Of a DNA stretch of 64,000 nucleotides, positions 8,637-23,857 are shown one piece after another. The DNA lies in contig NZ_CP029488.1 of NCBI RefSeq assembly GCF_003177035.1, positions 496,001-560,000 on the forward strand. The letters run 5' to 3'. The notes below the pieces were generated by a model, which was not told the origin of the DNA, made no database searches, and saw only the letters and a list, made by a program, of their open reading frames with translations. Position 1 is the stretch's first letter; each line of letters opens with the position of its first letter. The position numbers were made by a program, and so were the translations under genes. The stretch comes from Salinisphaera sp. LB1 (GTDB lineage: Bacteria > Pseudomonadota > Gammaproteobacteria > Nevskiales > Salinisphaeraceae).

Positions 8637-9253
8637 GCCATCCGCAGACCCTGGCTGTACGCATCAACCTGCTGGACTGGCGCGCCGAACAGCGTGAATA
8701 CAAGCGCAAGCGCTTCATCGCGCAACTCGTGGGCGCCGCCGTCGCCACCGTCATCGTGGTCGGCATATTGCCGGTGATCTACTACGACCATCTGATCGAT
8801 GCACAGCAGGCGCGCAACCACTATCTGCAGCAACAGATCGCGACCGCCGACAAGCAGCTCGCCGAGATCCGCGAACTGAAAAAGACCCGCGAGGATCTGA
8901 TCAACCGCATGCAGGTGATCGGCGAGTTGCAGCGCTCACGCTCGGCTATCGTCCACTACTTCGATCAACTGACCGCGACCATTCCCGATGGCGTCTATCT
9001 GACCGGGCTGGACGAGAAGGGCACGACCACCACGCTCGACGGCGTGGCCGAATCCAACGCGCGCGTGTCGGAGTACATGACCAACCTGGACAATTCGCCC
9101 TGGTTCACCAATCCCCGGCTGATCGTGATCAAGCGCGATGACAGCCACGGCAAGCGCCGGGCGGATTTCACGCTCAAGGTCGATAGCACCTCGCCCGATC
9201 AGACGCAGAACGGCACTTCGGGCGACGCCGCCGGCAAAGGGCGTGCGTCATGA
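8633..9253 (+). CDS. pilN: Type IV pilus assembly protein PilN
   Basis: Bitopic inner-membrane protein of the alignment subcomplex, 206 aa. The short cytoplasmic N-terminus carries the PilM-binding motif VRINLLDWR (about residues 8-16, IN-L-L-P/D-type). It is followed by one membrane helix (about 30-50, VGAAVATVIVVGILPVIYY), a coiled-coil with QQQIATADKQLAEI, and a periplasmic ferredoxin-like domain. It overlaps both pilM and pilO by 4 nt. Confidence 0.95.
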   Translation: MSHPQTLAVRINLLDWRAEQREYKRKRFIAQLVGAAVATVIVVGILPVIYYDHLIDAQQARNHYLQQQIATADKQLAEIRELKKTREDLINRMQVIGELQRSRSAIVHYFDQLTATIPDGVYLTGLDEKGTTTTLDGVAESNARVSEYMTNLDNSPWFTNPRLIVIKRDDSHGKRRADFTLKVDSTSPDQTQNGTSGDAAGKGRAS

Positions 9254-9921
9254 GGCCGCTTAGCGAATACATCGACGAGCTGCGCAGCCTCGACCAGAAC
9301 AATATCGGCAGCTGGCCGACCTGGGCCTATGGCCTGGCAATCTCGGTGGTGTCACTCGTGATCATGCTGATCGCGGCCTGGTACTTCGTGCTGCCCAAGC
9401 GCGATGCGCTGGCCGATGCCCGGCACCAGGAAAGCCAGCTCAAGGAATCGTTCCGCGTCAAGCAGGCGATGGTGGCCAACCTCGGGGCCTATCGTGATCA
9501 GCTGGCCACCATGCAGACCGAGTTCGGCAATCTGCTGGCCCAGCTGCCAAGCAAGACCGAGGTACCGAGCCTGCTGCGCGATGTCTCGCAGACCCGCTCG
9601 GCCAACGGCCTCGACGAGGAATTGTTCAAGCCCGAACCCGAAGTGACCAAGGATTTCTACGCCGTACTGCCGAACGACCTGATCGTCACCGGCGACTTCC
9701 ATCATTTCGCCACGTTCGTCTCCGATGTCGCCGCGCTGCCGCGTATCGTGACCATCAGCAACGTGCATATCCGGCCGGTCGGCAAGAGCAGCAGACACGC
9801 CGCGCAGAGTGAGCAGGGCAAAGGCCCGCTGCGCATGAGCCTGACCGCCAGCACTTATCGCTATCTCGGCGACACCACCGGCACGCAGGATCACGGCAAA
9901 GACGGGAAGGGCAAGTCGTGA
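9250..9921 (+). CDS. pilO: Type IV pilus assembly protein PilO
   Basis: Bitopic inner-membrane partner of PilN, 223 aa. A membrane helix at about residues 26-48 (WAYGLAISVVSLVIMLIAAW) is followed by a coiled-coil (RDALADARHQESQLKESF) and a periplasmic domain with FYAVLPNDLIVTGDFHHFATFV, the conserved PilO core. The C-terminal tail is basic and polar. PilN and PilO form the periplasmic heterodimer that links PilM to the lipoprotein PilP. Start and stop overlap neighbours by 4 nt. Confidence 0.95.
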   Translation: MRPLSEYIDELRSLDQNNIGSWPTWAYGLAISVVSLVIMLIAAWYFVLPKRDALADARHQESQLKESFRVKQAMVANLGAYRDQLATMQTEFGNLLAQLPSKTEVPSLLRDVSQTRSANGLDEELFKPEPEVTKDFYAVLPNDLIVTGDFHHFATFVSDVAALPRIVTISNVHIRPVGKSSRHAAQSEQGKGPLRMSLTASTYRYLGDTTGTQDHGKDGKGKS

Positions 9922-10448
9922 CGGGGTTTCGATCCATGCATCGCGCCGCACGATGGGCCGGGGTCATCGGCCTGTGCGCCGTGCTGGGCGCCTGTGGATC
10001 GAACACGGACGACCTGGCCAGCTTCGTTGCCCGCATCAAGGCGCGACCGGCACCGCCGGTCAAGCCCATGCCGAAAATCGCCAGCTACAAGCCCTACACC
10101 TATAAACCGGCGGGCCGCCGCTCACCGTTCGCCGCGCCGGGCAACCACGCGCCCGCCAACGATAACGGCGTGCGCCCGAATCTCGACCGGCCGCTTGATC
10201 CGCTCGAACAGTTTCCGCTGGATGCCCTGCGCATGGTGGGCACGATCACCAGCAACGGCGTGACCTACGCCCTGATCGCCGCCCCCGACCAAGTGGTGCA
10301 TCGCGTCGCCCCCGGCGACCACATGGGACGCCACTACGGCCGGGTCGACACGATCAGCCCGGCGGGCGTCACGCTCACCGAGATCGTGCCCGACGGCAAC
10401 GGCGGCTACACCAAGCAAGGCGCGACGCTCGCGCCGCCGCAGCAATGA
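9918..10448 (+). CDS. pilP: Type IV pilus assembly lipoprotein PilP
   Basis: Lipoprotein bridging the PilNO complex to the PilQ secretin, 176 aa. It starts at a GTG that overlaps the pilO stop (GTGA); an in-frame ATG six codons later is possible. The signal peptide ends in the lipobox LGAC with the modified cysteine at about residue 26. Then comes the flexible RRSPFAAPGN stretch that contacts PilNO, and the beta-domain with LDPLEQFPLDALRMVGTI, GVTYALI and HRVAPGDHMGRHYGRV, which are diagnostic of PilP. Confidence 0.95.
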   Translation: MTGFRSMHRAARWAGVIGLCAVLGACGSNTDDLASFVARIKARPAPPVKPMPKIASYKPYTYKPAGRRSPFAAPGNHAPANDNGVRPNLDRPLDPLEQFPLDALRMVGTITSNGVTYALIAAPDQVVHRVAPGDHMGRHYGRVDTISPAGVTLTEIVPDGNGGYTKQGATLAPPQQ

Positions 10449-10470
10449 ATCCTGGGGATTTCGACCAGCC

Positions 10471-12681
10471 ATGAAGCCAATGACCCACCGATCCCGCTCC
10501 CTGCCAGCGCTCGCCCTGCTGGTCGCCGCGTGCCTGGCGCTGCTGGCGCCCGTCGGCGCCATGGCCGGCCCCGCCGCCGGGTCGCTCGCGCTGCAATCGA
10601 TCAGCACCGCGGCCGGCAGTGGCGATCGTGTCAGCCTTCGCTTCAAGCTGTCCGGGCCAGCACCATCGCCATCGGTATTCACGGTCGAGAAGCCGGCGCG
10701 TATATCCATCGATCTGCCCCATACCACGCTCGCGCTCGACAAACGCTATCAGCGCATCGCCGAGGGCCCGGTCCAGGCGGTCACCGCCGCGGCCGCCGAT
10801 GGCAAGACCCGTGTGGTGATCGAACTCACGCAGATGGTCAACTACCACATCCAGCGCCAGGGCGACGAGCTGATCGTCCACCTCGGCGGCCCGGCGCACG
10901 CACCGGCCGCGCCGAACGCACAGACTGCCACGCAAAGCTCCTCGGGCGCCGAGCACGATACCGCCTCGCCTTCGGGGCCGGCCTCGGCGATCGAGAACAT
11001 TGACTTCCGGCGCGGCGATCAGGGCGCCGGCCGTATCGAGATCACCCTCAACGGCACCAACGCACCGGTCGACATCACGCGAAAGGACGGCAAGATCGTG
11101 GTGCGTCTGCAGGGTATCCAGCTGCCCGCACACTTGGCCAGGCGTCTCGACGTCACCGATTTCGCCACGCCCGTACGCACGGTCGACGCCATGTCGCGCG
11201 GCGATAACACGCGCATCGTCATCACCCCGGCCAAGGGCGCACAATTCCAGCGGCTGGCCTATCAGACCGGCAATCATCTCTACATCGAACTGCAGCCGCT
11301 CACCAGCGCCCAGAAGAAACAGCGCGAGCAGGCCCACCCACAGTACAACGGCAAAAAGATCTCGCTGTCGTTCCAGAACATCAAAATTCGCTCGGTGCTG
11401 CAGATCATTGCCGACGTGGCCAACGTGAACATGGTGGTCTCGGATAGCGTATCCGGCACCATTGCCCTGCAGCTCGACGACGTCCCCTGGGATCAGGCAC
11501 TGGATATCATTCTCAATGCCAAGGGCCTGGGCATGACGCGCAATAACAATGTGATCACGGTCGCGCCGCTGACTGAGATCGCCAATCGCGAAAAAGCCAA
11601 GGCTGCCGCCCGCGAGGCGACCAACAATCTCGCCCCGCTGCATTCCGAGATCATCCAGATCAACTACGCCCGCGCCTCGGACATCGCCAACATTCTGAAA
11701 TCCGATACCGCGGCGCCGCACGGCACGGCATCTTCGGGCGGCGGCAACGCCGCACCGTCGGGTAACGCCGGCGGCTCGGGCAACAACCAGTCCCTGCTTT
11801 CACCGCGCGGTCATGTCACGGTCGACGATCGCACCAACAGCCTGCTGGTTACCGACACACGCGAAAAACTCGACCAGATCCGCAGCCTGATCGATCGTCT
11901 CGACATCCCTGTCCGCCAGGTGCTGATCGAGTCACGCATCGTGATCGCCAATCGCGATTTCACCCGCAGCCTGGGTATTTCCCAGACCGGCGTGAACAAC
12001 TCCAAGCTGAATAACGCCCTGAGCGCCCAGAGTTCAGGCTCGTTGGGCAGTGCCTACGGCGCCAATAACGGCGGCTATTCGGTCAGTCTGCCGGCAACCA
12101 GTGCCACGAGCCTCCTTTCGGCCAGCATCATCTCCGACACGTTCAGCCTTAACCTGCAGCTGTCGGCCATGGAGTCGGAGGATAACGGCGAGATCATCTC
12201 CTCGCCGCGCATCATCACCGCCGACGGCCAGGAAGCGAACATCGAACAGGGCCAGGAAATTCCTTATCAGTCCGGCACCGTGGGCAGCAATCAGGGCACG
12301 AGCGTCCAGTTCAAGAAAGCGGTGCTCAGCCTCGACGTCACGCCCAAGATCACGCCGAACAAGAAAGTCATCATGAACCTGAAGGTCACCCAGGATTCGG
12401 TCGGCAAATACGTCCCGACCTCCCAGGGCGGCTCGGTGCCGTCGATCGACACCCGCAGCCTCACCACCCAGGTCCTGGTTGATAACGGCGACACCGTGGT
12501 GCTCGGCGGCATTTTCGAACAGACGAATCGCGATACCACGGGCGATGTCCCGTTCGTGAGCAAGGTCCCGCTGCTGGGCGCTCTGTTCAAGAACCATTCG
12601 CGTCAACGCAACAAGCAGGAACTGCTGGTCTTCGTCACACCGAAGATACTGCAGAACAATCTGACGGCGGACAGCCACTGA
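10471..12681 (+). CDS. pilQ: Type IV pilus secretin PilQ
   Basis: Outer-membrane secretin through which the pilus exits, 736 aa with a signal peptide cleaved around AMAGPAAG. Domain order: two AMIN domains (about 37-135 and 172-275), an STN/N0 domain (about 293-368, ISLSFQNIKIRSVLQIIAD and VPWDQALDIILNAKGLG), an N1/NolW domain interrupted by a Gly/Ser/Asn-rich insert (about 410-440), and the C-terminal secretin barrel (about 490-736). The barrel has DNGEIISSPRIITADGQEA, VLSLDVTPKITPN and VVLGGIFEQTNRDTTGDVP. It ends the pil operon 22 nt after pilP. Confidence 0.96.
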   Translation: MKPMTHRSRSLPALALLVAACLALLAPVGAMAGPAAGSLALQSISTAAGSGDRVSLRFKLSGPAPSPSVFTVEKPARISIDLPHTTLALDKRYQRIAEGPVQAVTAAAADGKTRVVIELTQMVNYHIQRQGDELIVHLGGPAHAPAAPNAQTATQSSSGAEHDTASPSGPASAIENIDFRRGDQGAGRIEITLNGTNAPVDITRKDGKIVVRLQGIQLPAHLARRLDVTDFATPVRTVDAMSRGDNTRIVITPAKGAQFQRLAYQTGNHLYIELQPLTSAQKKQREQAHPQYNGKKISLSFQNIKIRSVLQIIADVANVNMVVSDSVSGTIALQLDDVPWDQALDIILNAKGLGMTRNNNVITVAPLTEIANREKAKAAAREATNNLAPLHSEIIQINYARASDIANILKSDTAAPHGTASSGGGNAAPSGNAGGSGNNQSLLSPRGHVTVDDRTNSLLVTDTREKLDQIRSLIDRLDIPVRQVLIESRIVIANRDFTRSLGISQTGVNNSKLNNALSAQSSGSLGSAYGANNGGYSVSLPATSATSLLSASIISDTFSLNLQLSAMESEDNGEIISSPRIITADGQEANIEQGQEIPYQSGTVGSNQGTSVQFKKAVLSLDVTPKITPNKKVIMNLKVTQDSVGKYVPTSQGGSVPSIDTRSLTTQVLVDNGDTVVLGGIFEQTNRDTTGDVPFVSKVPLLGALFKNHSRQRNKQELLVFVTPKILQNNLTADSH

Positions 12682-13241
12682 GCCCGGCCACGCCCGGGTC
12701 GTCGCTGGCCGGGCCACCGGCCCGCGGATGCAGGCAACCGGTTCGGCATTGCGACCATCTACGGCCGCGACGAACACCGACAGCCGACGGATGACGAACA
12801 CATCCGATGGTTCCGCGCCCGCGGCGGATCGCGAACGATTTCGGCGGCGCCCGCAACCGCCCCTGGCGCAAGTCTGCCGAATAGTGGCGAAGACTTGGCC
12901 GAAAATGGCACACTCATTGTTGGCACCGTCGCGAGCGTGCCGCGTCCCGCCGGTCCGAACGACGACGGCACGACCGAAATTGATATAACCTATCCAAAAA
13001 GCGTCTCCGGTTGGGTTAAAGTACGCTGGCGTGCGGCGGCCTCTGCGCAGGGCAGCGACACGATGCGGAACGCTTTATTGTTGTGCCGGCTGCCGCAGCA
13101 GACGTCAGCACCAGCTCCGACGATCCTCCGGGCCAGATCAGCCCGTTCGGCATGGACGGCGTATGCGCGACGACCTACGATCCGAACACGGATTAAGACC
13201 CGTGGTCGTGGCTTTCGTATTCAACTACTTGTAACGAGTAC
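12682..13241. other. Intergenic region pilQ - aroK
   Basis: 560 nt without a convincing gene; short frames here lack a ribosome site and family resemblance. A 9-bp inverted repeat (GCCCGGCCA at 12682-12690, TGGCCGGGC at 12706-12714) immediately follows the pilQ stop but has no T-run, so it is at best a stabilising hairpin. An extended -10 candidate is listed separately. Confidence 0.5.
12981..12989 (+). promoter_or_regulatory. Possible extended -10 promoter upstream of aroK
   Basis: TGATATAAC (TG-n-TATAAC) at 12981-12989 in an AT-richer patch about 250 nt upstream of aroK. No good -35 is present, as expected for extended -10 promoters. Weak, by-eye prediction. Confidence 0.3.
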
Positions 13242-13772
13242 ATGGCATTAAACCCGAACATCTATCTGGTCGGCCCCATGGGGGCCGGCAAAACCACGGT
13301 GGGCCGGCGTATCGCCGAGCTCAAGGGCATGACGTTCGTCGACTCCGATCAGGAAGTCGAAAAGCGCACCGGCGTGGATATCTCCTTCATCTTCGACATG
13401 GAAGGTGAAGAAGGTTTCCGCAAGCGCGAACGTGACATGATCGCGGAATTGTCGGAACAGCCCAACACCGTCATGGCCACGGGCGGCGGCGCCGTGCTTG
13501 ACCCGAGCACGCGCGATCTGCTGTCCGCCCGCGGCGTCGTGGTCTATCTCGAGACCTCGCTGGAGCAGCAGCTTGCGCGCACGCGCAAGTCCAACAGCCG
13601 GCCCATCCTGGCGGGCAGCGAGGATCTGGAAGCCACGCTCACCCAGCTGATGGAAGTTCGCGACCCGCTATATCGCTCGATTGCCGACGTCGTGGTCACC
13701 ACGGGCGATCAACAGGCGCGCAAGCTCGCCCGCGAAATCGTCGAGCAGCTGGAAGCCATCGGCACGGCCTGA
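13242..13772 (+). CDS. aroK: Shikimate kinase I
   Basis: Cytosolic kinase that phosphorylates the 3-hydroxyl of shikimate in chorismate synthesis; 176 aa, normal size. Walker A is GPMGAGKTT (about residues 11-19), the shikimate-binding Asp is in FVDSDQEVEKRTG, and the GGGAV substrate loop follows. An Arg in EEGFRKRE and the lid region LARTRKSNSRPIL complete the active site. It is followed with a 1-nt TGATG overlap by an RDD protein and then aroB, so aroK and aroB remain in one transcript with an inserted membrane-protein gene. Confidence 0.96.
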   Translation: MALNPNIYLVGPMGAGKTTVGRRIAELKGMTFVDSDQEVEKRTGVDISFIFDMEGEEGFRKRERDMIAELSEQPNTVMATGGGAVLDPSTRDLLSARGVVVYLETSLEQQLARTRKSNSRPILAGSEDLEATLTQLMEVRDPLYRSIADVVVTTGDQQARKLAREIVEQLEAIGTA

Positions 13773-14335
13773 TGAGGCAGCCGGAAACCGGCAGCGCGTG
13801 GATCTATGCCGGATTCTGGATCCGTGTATGGGCGTCGATCATCGATAGCGCGCTCCTGCTGTTTCTGGTCTTCCCGCTGCTGTCGCTGATTCCCGGGGCC
13901 GCGCGAGCAAACCGCGCGGCCCCGCAGCTGTTTACCGCTTCGGGACGCATCAACTTCGACGCGCTCGCCCTGGCGCCGCCCGGGCCGCTGCATGTGGTTC
14001 TGTACTGGCTATTGCCGGCGGTCGTCGTCGTCATCTTCTGGCTAACCCGCGAGGCCACGCCCGGCAAGATGGCGATCGGCGCCCGCGTGGTCGATGCCGA
14101 AACCGGTGAGCGCCTGCGCACCGCGCAATCGATCCTGCGCTATCTGGGCTACTACGTCTCCACCCTGCCGCTCGGCCTCGGCCTGATCTGGGTGGGTATT
14201 GATTCGCGCAAACAGGGCTGGCACGACAAAATCGCCGGCAGCGTGGTCGTGCGTCGTCGGCGCACGGTCGAGCCTGTTCGCTTCGAAGCCGCCGATGACG
14301 CCTCAAGCCCCCAGACCGGATGGAACAATGAGTGA
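13772..14335 (+). CDS. RDD-family integral membrane protein
   Basis: Small polytopic inner-membrane protein, 187 aa. The RDD signature is visible: [15 protein letters not shown] (Arg and Asp of the first helix) and [24 protein letters not shown]. Three hydrophobic segments are clear (about 18-40, 68-90 and 118-138), and the C-terminus ends in a basic patch ([11 protein letters not shown]). Family members are often linked to ion or solute exchange, but the role here is unknown. It overlaps the aroK stop by 1 nt, and its own stop overlaps the aroB start by 8 nt, so it is translationally coupled on both sides. Confidence 0.85.
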   Translation: MRQPETGSAWIYAGFWIRVWASIIDSALLLFLVFPLLSLIPGAARANRAAPQLFTASGRINFDALALAPPGPLHVVLYWLLPAVVVVIFWLTREATPGKMAIGARVVDAETGERLRTAQSILRYLGYYVSTLPLGLGLIWVGIDSRKQGWHDKIAGSVVVRRRRTVEPVRFEAADDASSPQTGWNNE

Positions 14336-15431
14336 TACCCCTGCCGCAACCACCCTGCGCGTCGAACTCGATACCCGTGCCTACGACATCCTCATCGGCC
14401 CTGGGCTGATCGGCCGGGCCGCCGCCTACGACGGGGCGATCCGCGGCCAGCAGGTGCTCATCGTGACCAACGACACGGTCGCGCGCCATTACCGCGAACC
14501 GGTCGAGGCCGCATTGCGTGACGCCGGGCACGCGGTCGATACGCTGATTCTACCCGACGGCGAAGCCCATAAATCGATGGCCACGCTCGACACGATTGCC
14601 GAGCACCTGCTGGCCCACGGCTACGGGCGCGACGCGACCGTGGTCGCCCTCGGCGGCGGCGTCATCGGCGATCTGGCCGGATTCGCCGCCGCGATCTACC
14701 AGCGCGGCATCGATTTCGTCCAGGTGCCGACCACGCTGCTGGCCCAGGTCGATTCCTCGGTCGGCGGCAAGACCGGCGTGAATCATCGCCTGGGCAAGAA
14801 CATGATCGGCGCCTTCCACCAACCGAAGCGCGTGCTGGCCGACATCGACGTGCTCGCCACCCTGTCCGCGCGCGAATTCGCCGCGGGCATGGCCGAGGTC
14901 ATCAAGTACGGCCTGATCCGCGACGCCCACTTCTTCGACTGGCTGGAGGCGAACATGGCCGGCATCAACGCGCGCGAGCCGGCGCTGATTACCGAGATCA
15001 TCCGTCGCTCCTGCGCTAATAAGGCCGAGGTGGTGGTGGCCGACGAGCGCGAAGCCGGCCAGCGCGCCCTGCTCAATCTCGGCCATACCTATGGTCACGC
15101 GCTCGAGGCCGAACTCGGTTACGGCGCCTGGCTACACGGCGAGGCCGTGGCCGCAGGCATGTGCATGGCGGCCGACACGTCGCGGCGGCTGGGCTGGCTA
15201 AGCGCGGCGCATGTCGCGCGCATCGAAACGGTGATTGCCGCCGCCGGCCTGCCGACCGCCCCGCCGAGCGAGACCTCGGCCAGGCGCATTCTCGACCTGA
15301 TGCAGCGTGACAAGAAAGTCACCGCCGGCGCGCTGCGCCTGGTGCTGCTGACCGATATCGGACAGGCTGTGATTTACGAAAACTATGGTGCGGCGCTGGA
15401 CGATACACTGCACCATTATCTGGCCGCCTGA
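14328..15431 (+). CDS. aroB: 3-dehydroquinate synthase
   Basis: NAD-dependent enzyme converting DAHP to 3-dehydroquinate, the second step of the shikimate pathway; 367 aa. The frame is open further upstream inside the RDD gene, but ATG 14328 gives the standard N-terminus ([20 protein letters not shown]). Family motifs: [47 protein letters not shown], and the metal-binding His/Glu region [15 protein letters not shown] with [11 protein letters not shown]. It lies in the aroK-RDD-aroB cluster. Confidence 0.96.
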   Translation: MSDTPAATTLRVELDTRAYDILIGPGLIGRAAAYDGAIRGQQVLIVTNDTVARHYREPVEAALRDAGHAVDTLILPDGEAHKSMATLDTIAEHLLAHGYGRDATVVALGGGVIGDLAGFAAAIYQRGIDFVQVPTTLLAQVDSSVGGKTGVNHRLGKNMIGAFHQPKRVLADIDVLATLSAREFAAGMAEVIKYGLIRDAHFFDWLEANMAGINAREPALITEIIRRSCANKAEVVVADEREAGQRALLNLGHTYGHALEAELGYGAWLHGEAVAAGMCMAADTSRRLGWLSAAHVARIETVIAAAGLPTAPPSETSARRILDLMQRDKKVTAGALRLVLLTDIGQAVIYENYGAALDDTLHHYLAA

Positions 15432-15452
15432 GGTCTTGACAGCGTTCGGCGA

Positions 15453-15481
15453 TTGATTGTCGCTCGCTGGCCTTTTATATT
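15453..15481 (+). promoter_or_regulatory. Predicted sigma-70 promoter of gltBD
   Basis: TTGATT at 15453-15458 and TATATT at 15476-15481, spaced 17 nt, in a locally AT-rich patch just after aroB. It would give a leader of about 185 nt before the gltB ATG. By-eye prediction. Confidence 0.55.
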
Positions 15482-15671
15482 GAATTCAGCGGTTCCACCG
15501 CTCGCGCGCCAGAAGAGTGGCGCCGCCCGTCGCTGCCGAAACCGCGCTCCCCCCCCGTTGCGTAACCCGCTTGGCGGGCCGCGGTTTGCGCGGCGACGAC
15601 TTCCGGGTCCGGCCGGTCCAGCGCGATTGCGCTCGGCTTTCCGGGCCGTAGCCCATCCGAGGGAATGGACT

Positions 15672-21601
<5,930 letters not shown>

Positions 21602-21627
21602 AAGGCTACCCGGTAGCCGCCCCATTG

Positions 21628-21664
21628 AACGAACACGGCCCACGCTATGCCGGCCGTGTTCGTT
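21628..21664 (+). terminator. Terminator-like hairpin after gltD
   Basis: A perfect 13-bp inverted repeat (AACGAACACGGCC / GGCCGTGTTCGTT) with an 11-nt loop, 27 nt after the gltD stop. The downstream T-run is short, so termination efficiency is uncertain. A smaller hairpin (GGCTAC-CCG-GTAGCC) precedes it. Confidence 0.6.
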
Positions 21665-22258
21665 TGCGGCTGTCGATTTGCGCGCTTGCCGCAATGATCC
21701 GGGCCGAAACCGCACCTGAGCGGCCTCATCATTCGCCTGCGCCGCCGGCATGCGTCGGGCGAAACTCGACCAAGGATTGCTGCAGAAACAACACTGCGAT
21801 GGCCGCACCCACGATGACGCCGGATCGGGCGGTATCCGTCACCACCCCGACAGCCCCCTCTGTGTTCGCCATGGCGGGTGAGCAGGAACAGCCAGACGAT
21901 CTCTACGACGACAATGCGCTCGAACGCGCGGCAGTCGCATCGAGGCTGCGCTTGGGGTTTAGGTGGATGCGGTCACCGATTTGCTGCGCCTCGCCGGGCA
22001 CCGACGCTAGTCGCGCGGCGGCGAACACGAAGTGCACGAATGCGGCATCCTGACGGCGCTCTCGCATCACGCTTGATGCGCTCGATCGACACACTGGAAG
22101 CATTACTCATGATCGCATCGCAGATGTGTTCATGTCGGGGTTTTAAAACGCATACCCGGTCAAGCGCCAACATAACGGGCTGTGCGGAGCGCGCCACCGC
22201 TTTATAATCCTCGCACGACCGCGGAGAATCCACCGCCATCGCATCAAAAACTTGCCCC
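21665..22258. other. Intergenic region gltD - pyrF
   Basis: About 590 nt without a recognisable gene; the short open frames have unnatural composition. The last 120 nt are AT-richer and should contain the pyrF promoter: TATAAT at 22203-22208, 50 nt before the start codon, is a full -10 consensus, although no good -35 is apparent. Confidence 0.5.
22203..22208 (+). promoter_or_regulatory. Consensus -10 box upstream of pyrF
   Basis: Perfect TATAAT at the end of an AT-richer patch, 50 nt before the pyrF ATG. The -35 region (around CTGTGC) is poor, so an activator or relaxed spacing would be needed. Confidence 0.4.
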
Positions 22259-22981
22259 ATGACGCATATTCCGGATAACCGCGACCGCCTCATTTTCGCC
22301 CTCGACGTACCCGACACCAACGCGGCCCGCGCGTTGGTCGCAACCCTGGGCGACACGGTCACCTTCTACAAGGTCGGCCTGGAACTAGCGATGTCGCCGG
22401 GCTATTTCGAGCTGGTCGACTGGTTGAAGACGCGCGGCAAGAAGGTCTTCGCGGACGTGAAGCTGTTCGATGTGCCGGCCACCGTGGCGGCCGCTGTCGC
22501 CCGGCTGGATGCACGCGACGTGGATTTCATCACCGTGCACGGCAACCAGGGCATCATGGAAGCGGCCGGTGCGGCGCGCAAAGGCAACGCGAAGATCCTG
22601 GCGGTGACCGCGCTCACCAGCCTGGATCGCGGCGACATGACCGATCTGGGGTTCAACTGCGATATCGACGAGCTCGTGCTTTCCCGCGCCCGGCGCGCAC
22701 TGCAAGCCGGCTGCGACGGCATCGTTTCCTCGGGCCTCGAACTGGAACGCTTGCGCGCCGAGGCCCCGGAGACGCTGATCACGGTCACACCAGGCATCCG
22801 TCCCGTGGACAACGATGCCCCGCCGGACGACCAGAAGCGCGTGATGACGCCGGCCCGTGCCATCGCGGCCGGAGCCGATTATCTGGTGGTCGGCCGCCCG
22901 ATCCGGCAAGCGACGGATCCCGCGGCGGCGGCCGCGGCTATTCAGGAAGAAATCGCCGCCGCGGTGGCCGCGCGCGGCTGA
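22259..22981 (+). CDS. pyrF: Orotidine 5'-phosphate decarboxylase
   Basis: Converts OMP to UMP in pyrimidine synthesis; 240 aa TIM barrel, normal for the bacterial type. Motifs: RLIFALDVPDTNAAR at strand 1, the catalytic Asp-Lys-Asp array in FADVKLFDVPAT, FITVHGNQG, and the phosphate-binding TPGIRPVDNDAPPDDQKRVMTP...GADYLVVGRPI region. It is monocistronic here and converges with the next minus-strand gene, leaving only 6 nt between the two stops. Confidence 0.97.
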   Translation: MTHIPDNRDRLIFALDVPDTNAARALVATLGDTVTFYKVGLELAMSPGYFELVDWLKTRGKKVFADVKLFDVPATVAAAVARLDARDVDFITVHGNQGIMEAAGAARKGNAKILAVTALTSLDRGDMTDLGFNCDIDELVLSRARRALQAGCDGIVSSGLELERLRAEAPETLITVTPGIRPVDNDAPPDDQKRVMTPARAIAAGADYLVVGRPIRQATDPAAAAAAIQEEIAAAVAARG

Positions 22982-22987
22982 GCCGGC

Positions 22988-23857
22988 TCAGGCGAAGCCG
23001 TAGAGCGCGGCCGGATTATCGACCAGGATGCGCCTGCGCGTCGCCTCGTCGGCCATATCCGCCAGATTGTCGAGCAGGACGGCATCGTCCGGGTAATCCG
23101 CACGCGCGACGCCGACATGCGGCCAGTTCGAGCCCCAGATCACGCGCTCCGGCGCATGCGCGATCACACGGCGCGCGATTGGCGCAACATCGGCGAAATC
23201 CGGCGGACCGACACGGCTGATTTCGTACAGGCCGGCAATCTTGAACCAGGCATTGCCGCGGTCGATCAGCCGCAGCAGTGTATCCACGCGTGGATCTTCG
23301 GCCGATACCGGCGCCAGGAACTTGCCGGCGTGGTCGATGATGTAGTCGACCTGGAGCGATTCCAGCGCCGGCCGGTGGCGCTCGATCTCGCGGCCGTCGA
23401 ACTGCACCATCAAATGCCAATCCCATCCGCGGATACGCGCTTCGACTTCGGCCATGCCGTCGATGCCCACGGCCCCGCCGGGCAGATTCATGATACGGGC
23501 CCCGCGTACGCCGAGTGCATGGTATTCAGCCAGTTCGGCGTCGGTCGTATCCGGGCCGACGACCACCACACCGCGTGCGGTTTCGGCGCCGACGGCTTTC
23601 AGGCCCGCGATGGTCGCGCCGTTATCGAACTGGTAAGCATTGGACTGGGTGATGACGACCCGTCCCAGGCTCAGGCGGCGCTGGACCACGGCATAATCGT
23701 CGGGCGTGGCCAGTTCGGCGATCGGCGGCCCACCAGGCTGCGGCGCGTAACCCGCGAGATAGACATGGATATGACAGTCGGTCGCCCCTTTGGGCACATC
23801 GATCCGGGGTGCCGGGCCATCGAGCGGGCGCGTGTTGGCCGGGATGTCGCGCATCAA
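22988..23857 (-). CDS. gli: D-galactarolactone isomerase-like amidohydrolase
   Basis: Amidohydrolase-superfamily (COG3618) protein of 289 aa. Metal-binding HxH is in TDCHIHVYLAGY; further barrel motifs are RVVITQSNAYQFDNGAT, GARIMNLPGGAVG, VDYIIDHAGKFL and VIWGSNWPHVG. It resembles the Agrobacterium galactarolactone isomerase that interconverts the 1,5- and 1,4-lactones of galactarate formed by uronate dehydrogenase. The context supports this: it overlaps the galactarolactone cycloisomerase gene by 4 nt and lies in a uronate oxidation cluster. The broader 2-pyrone-4,6-dicarboxylate-lactonase family is the alternative, but no aromatic-degradation genes are nearby. Confidence 0.82.
   Translation of the reverse strand: MMRDIPANTRPLDGPAPRIDVPKGATDCHIHVYLAGYAPQPGGPPIAELATPDDYAVVQRRLSLGRVVITQSNAYQFDNGATIAGLKAVGAETARGVVVVGPDTTDAELAEYHALGVRGARIMNLPGGAVGIDGMAEVEARIRGWDWHLMVQFDGREIERHRPALESLQVDYIIDHAGKFLAPVSAEDPRVDTLLRLIDRGNAWFKIAGLYEISRVGPPDFADVAPIARRVIAHAPERVIWGSNWPHVGVARADYPDDAVLLDNLADMADEATRRRILVDNPAALYGFA

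Noticed and set aside
12682-12714. Inverted repeat after pilQ as an intrinsic terminator
   Set aside because: Stem is good but no T-run follows, so terminator function is not supported.
12895-13251. 118-codon frame between pilQ and aroK
   Set aside because: No ribosome site, Arg/Thr/Ala-rich shuffled composition, overlaps the aroK start and has no family match.
15436-15441. Perfect TTGACA upstream of gltB
   Set aside because: No -10 at 16-18 nt; the nearest TATATT is 34 nt away and pairs better with TTGATT at 15453.
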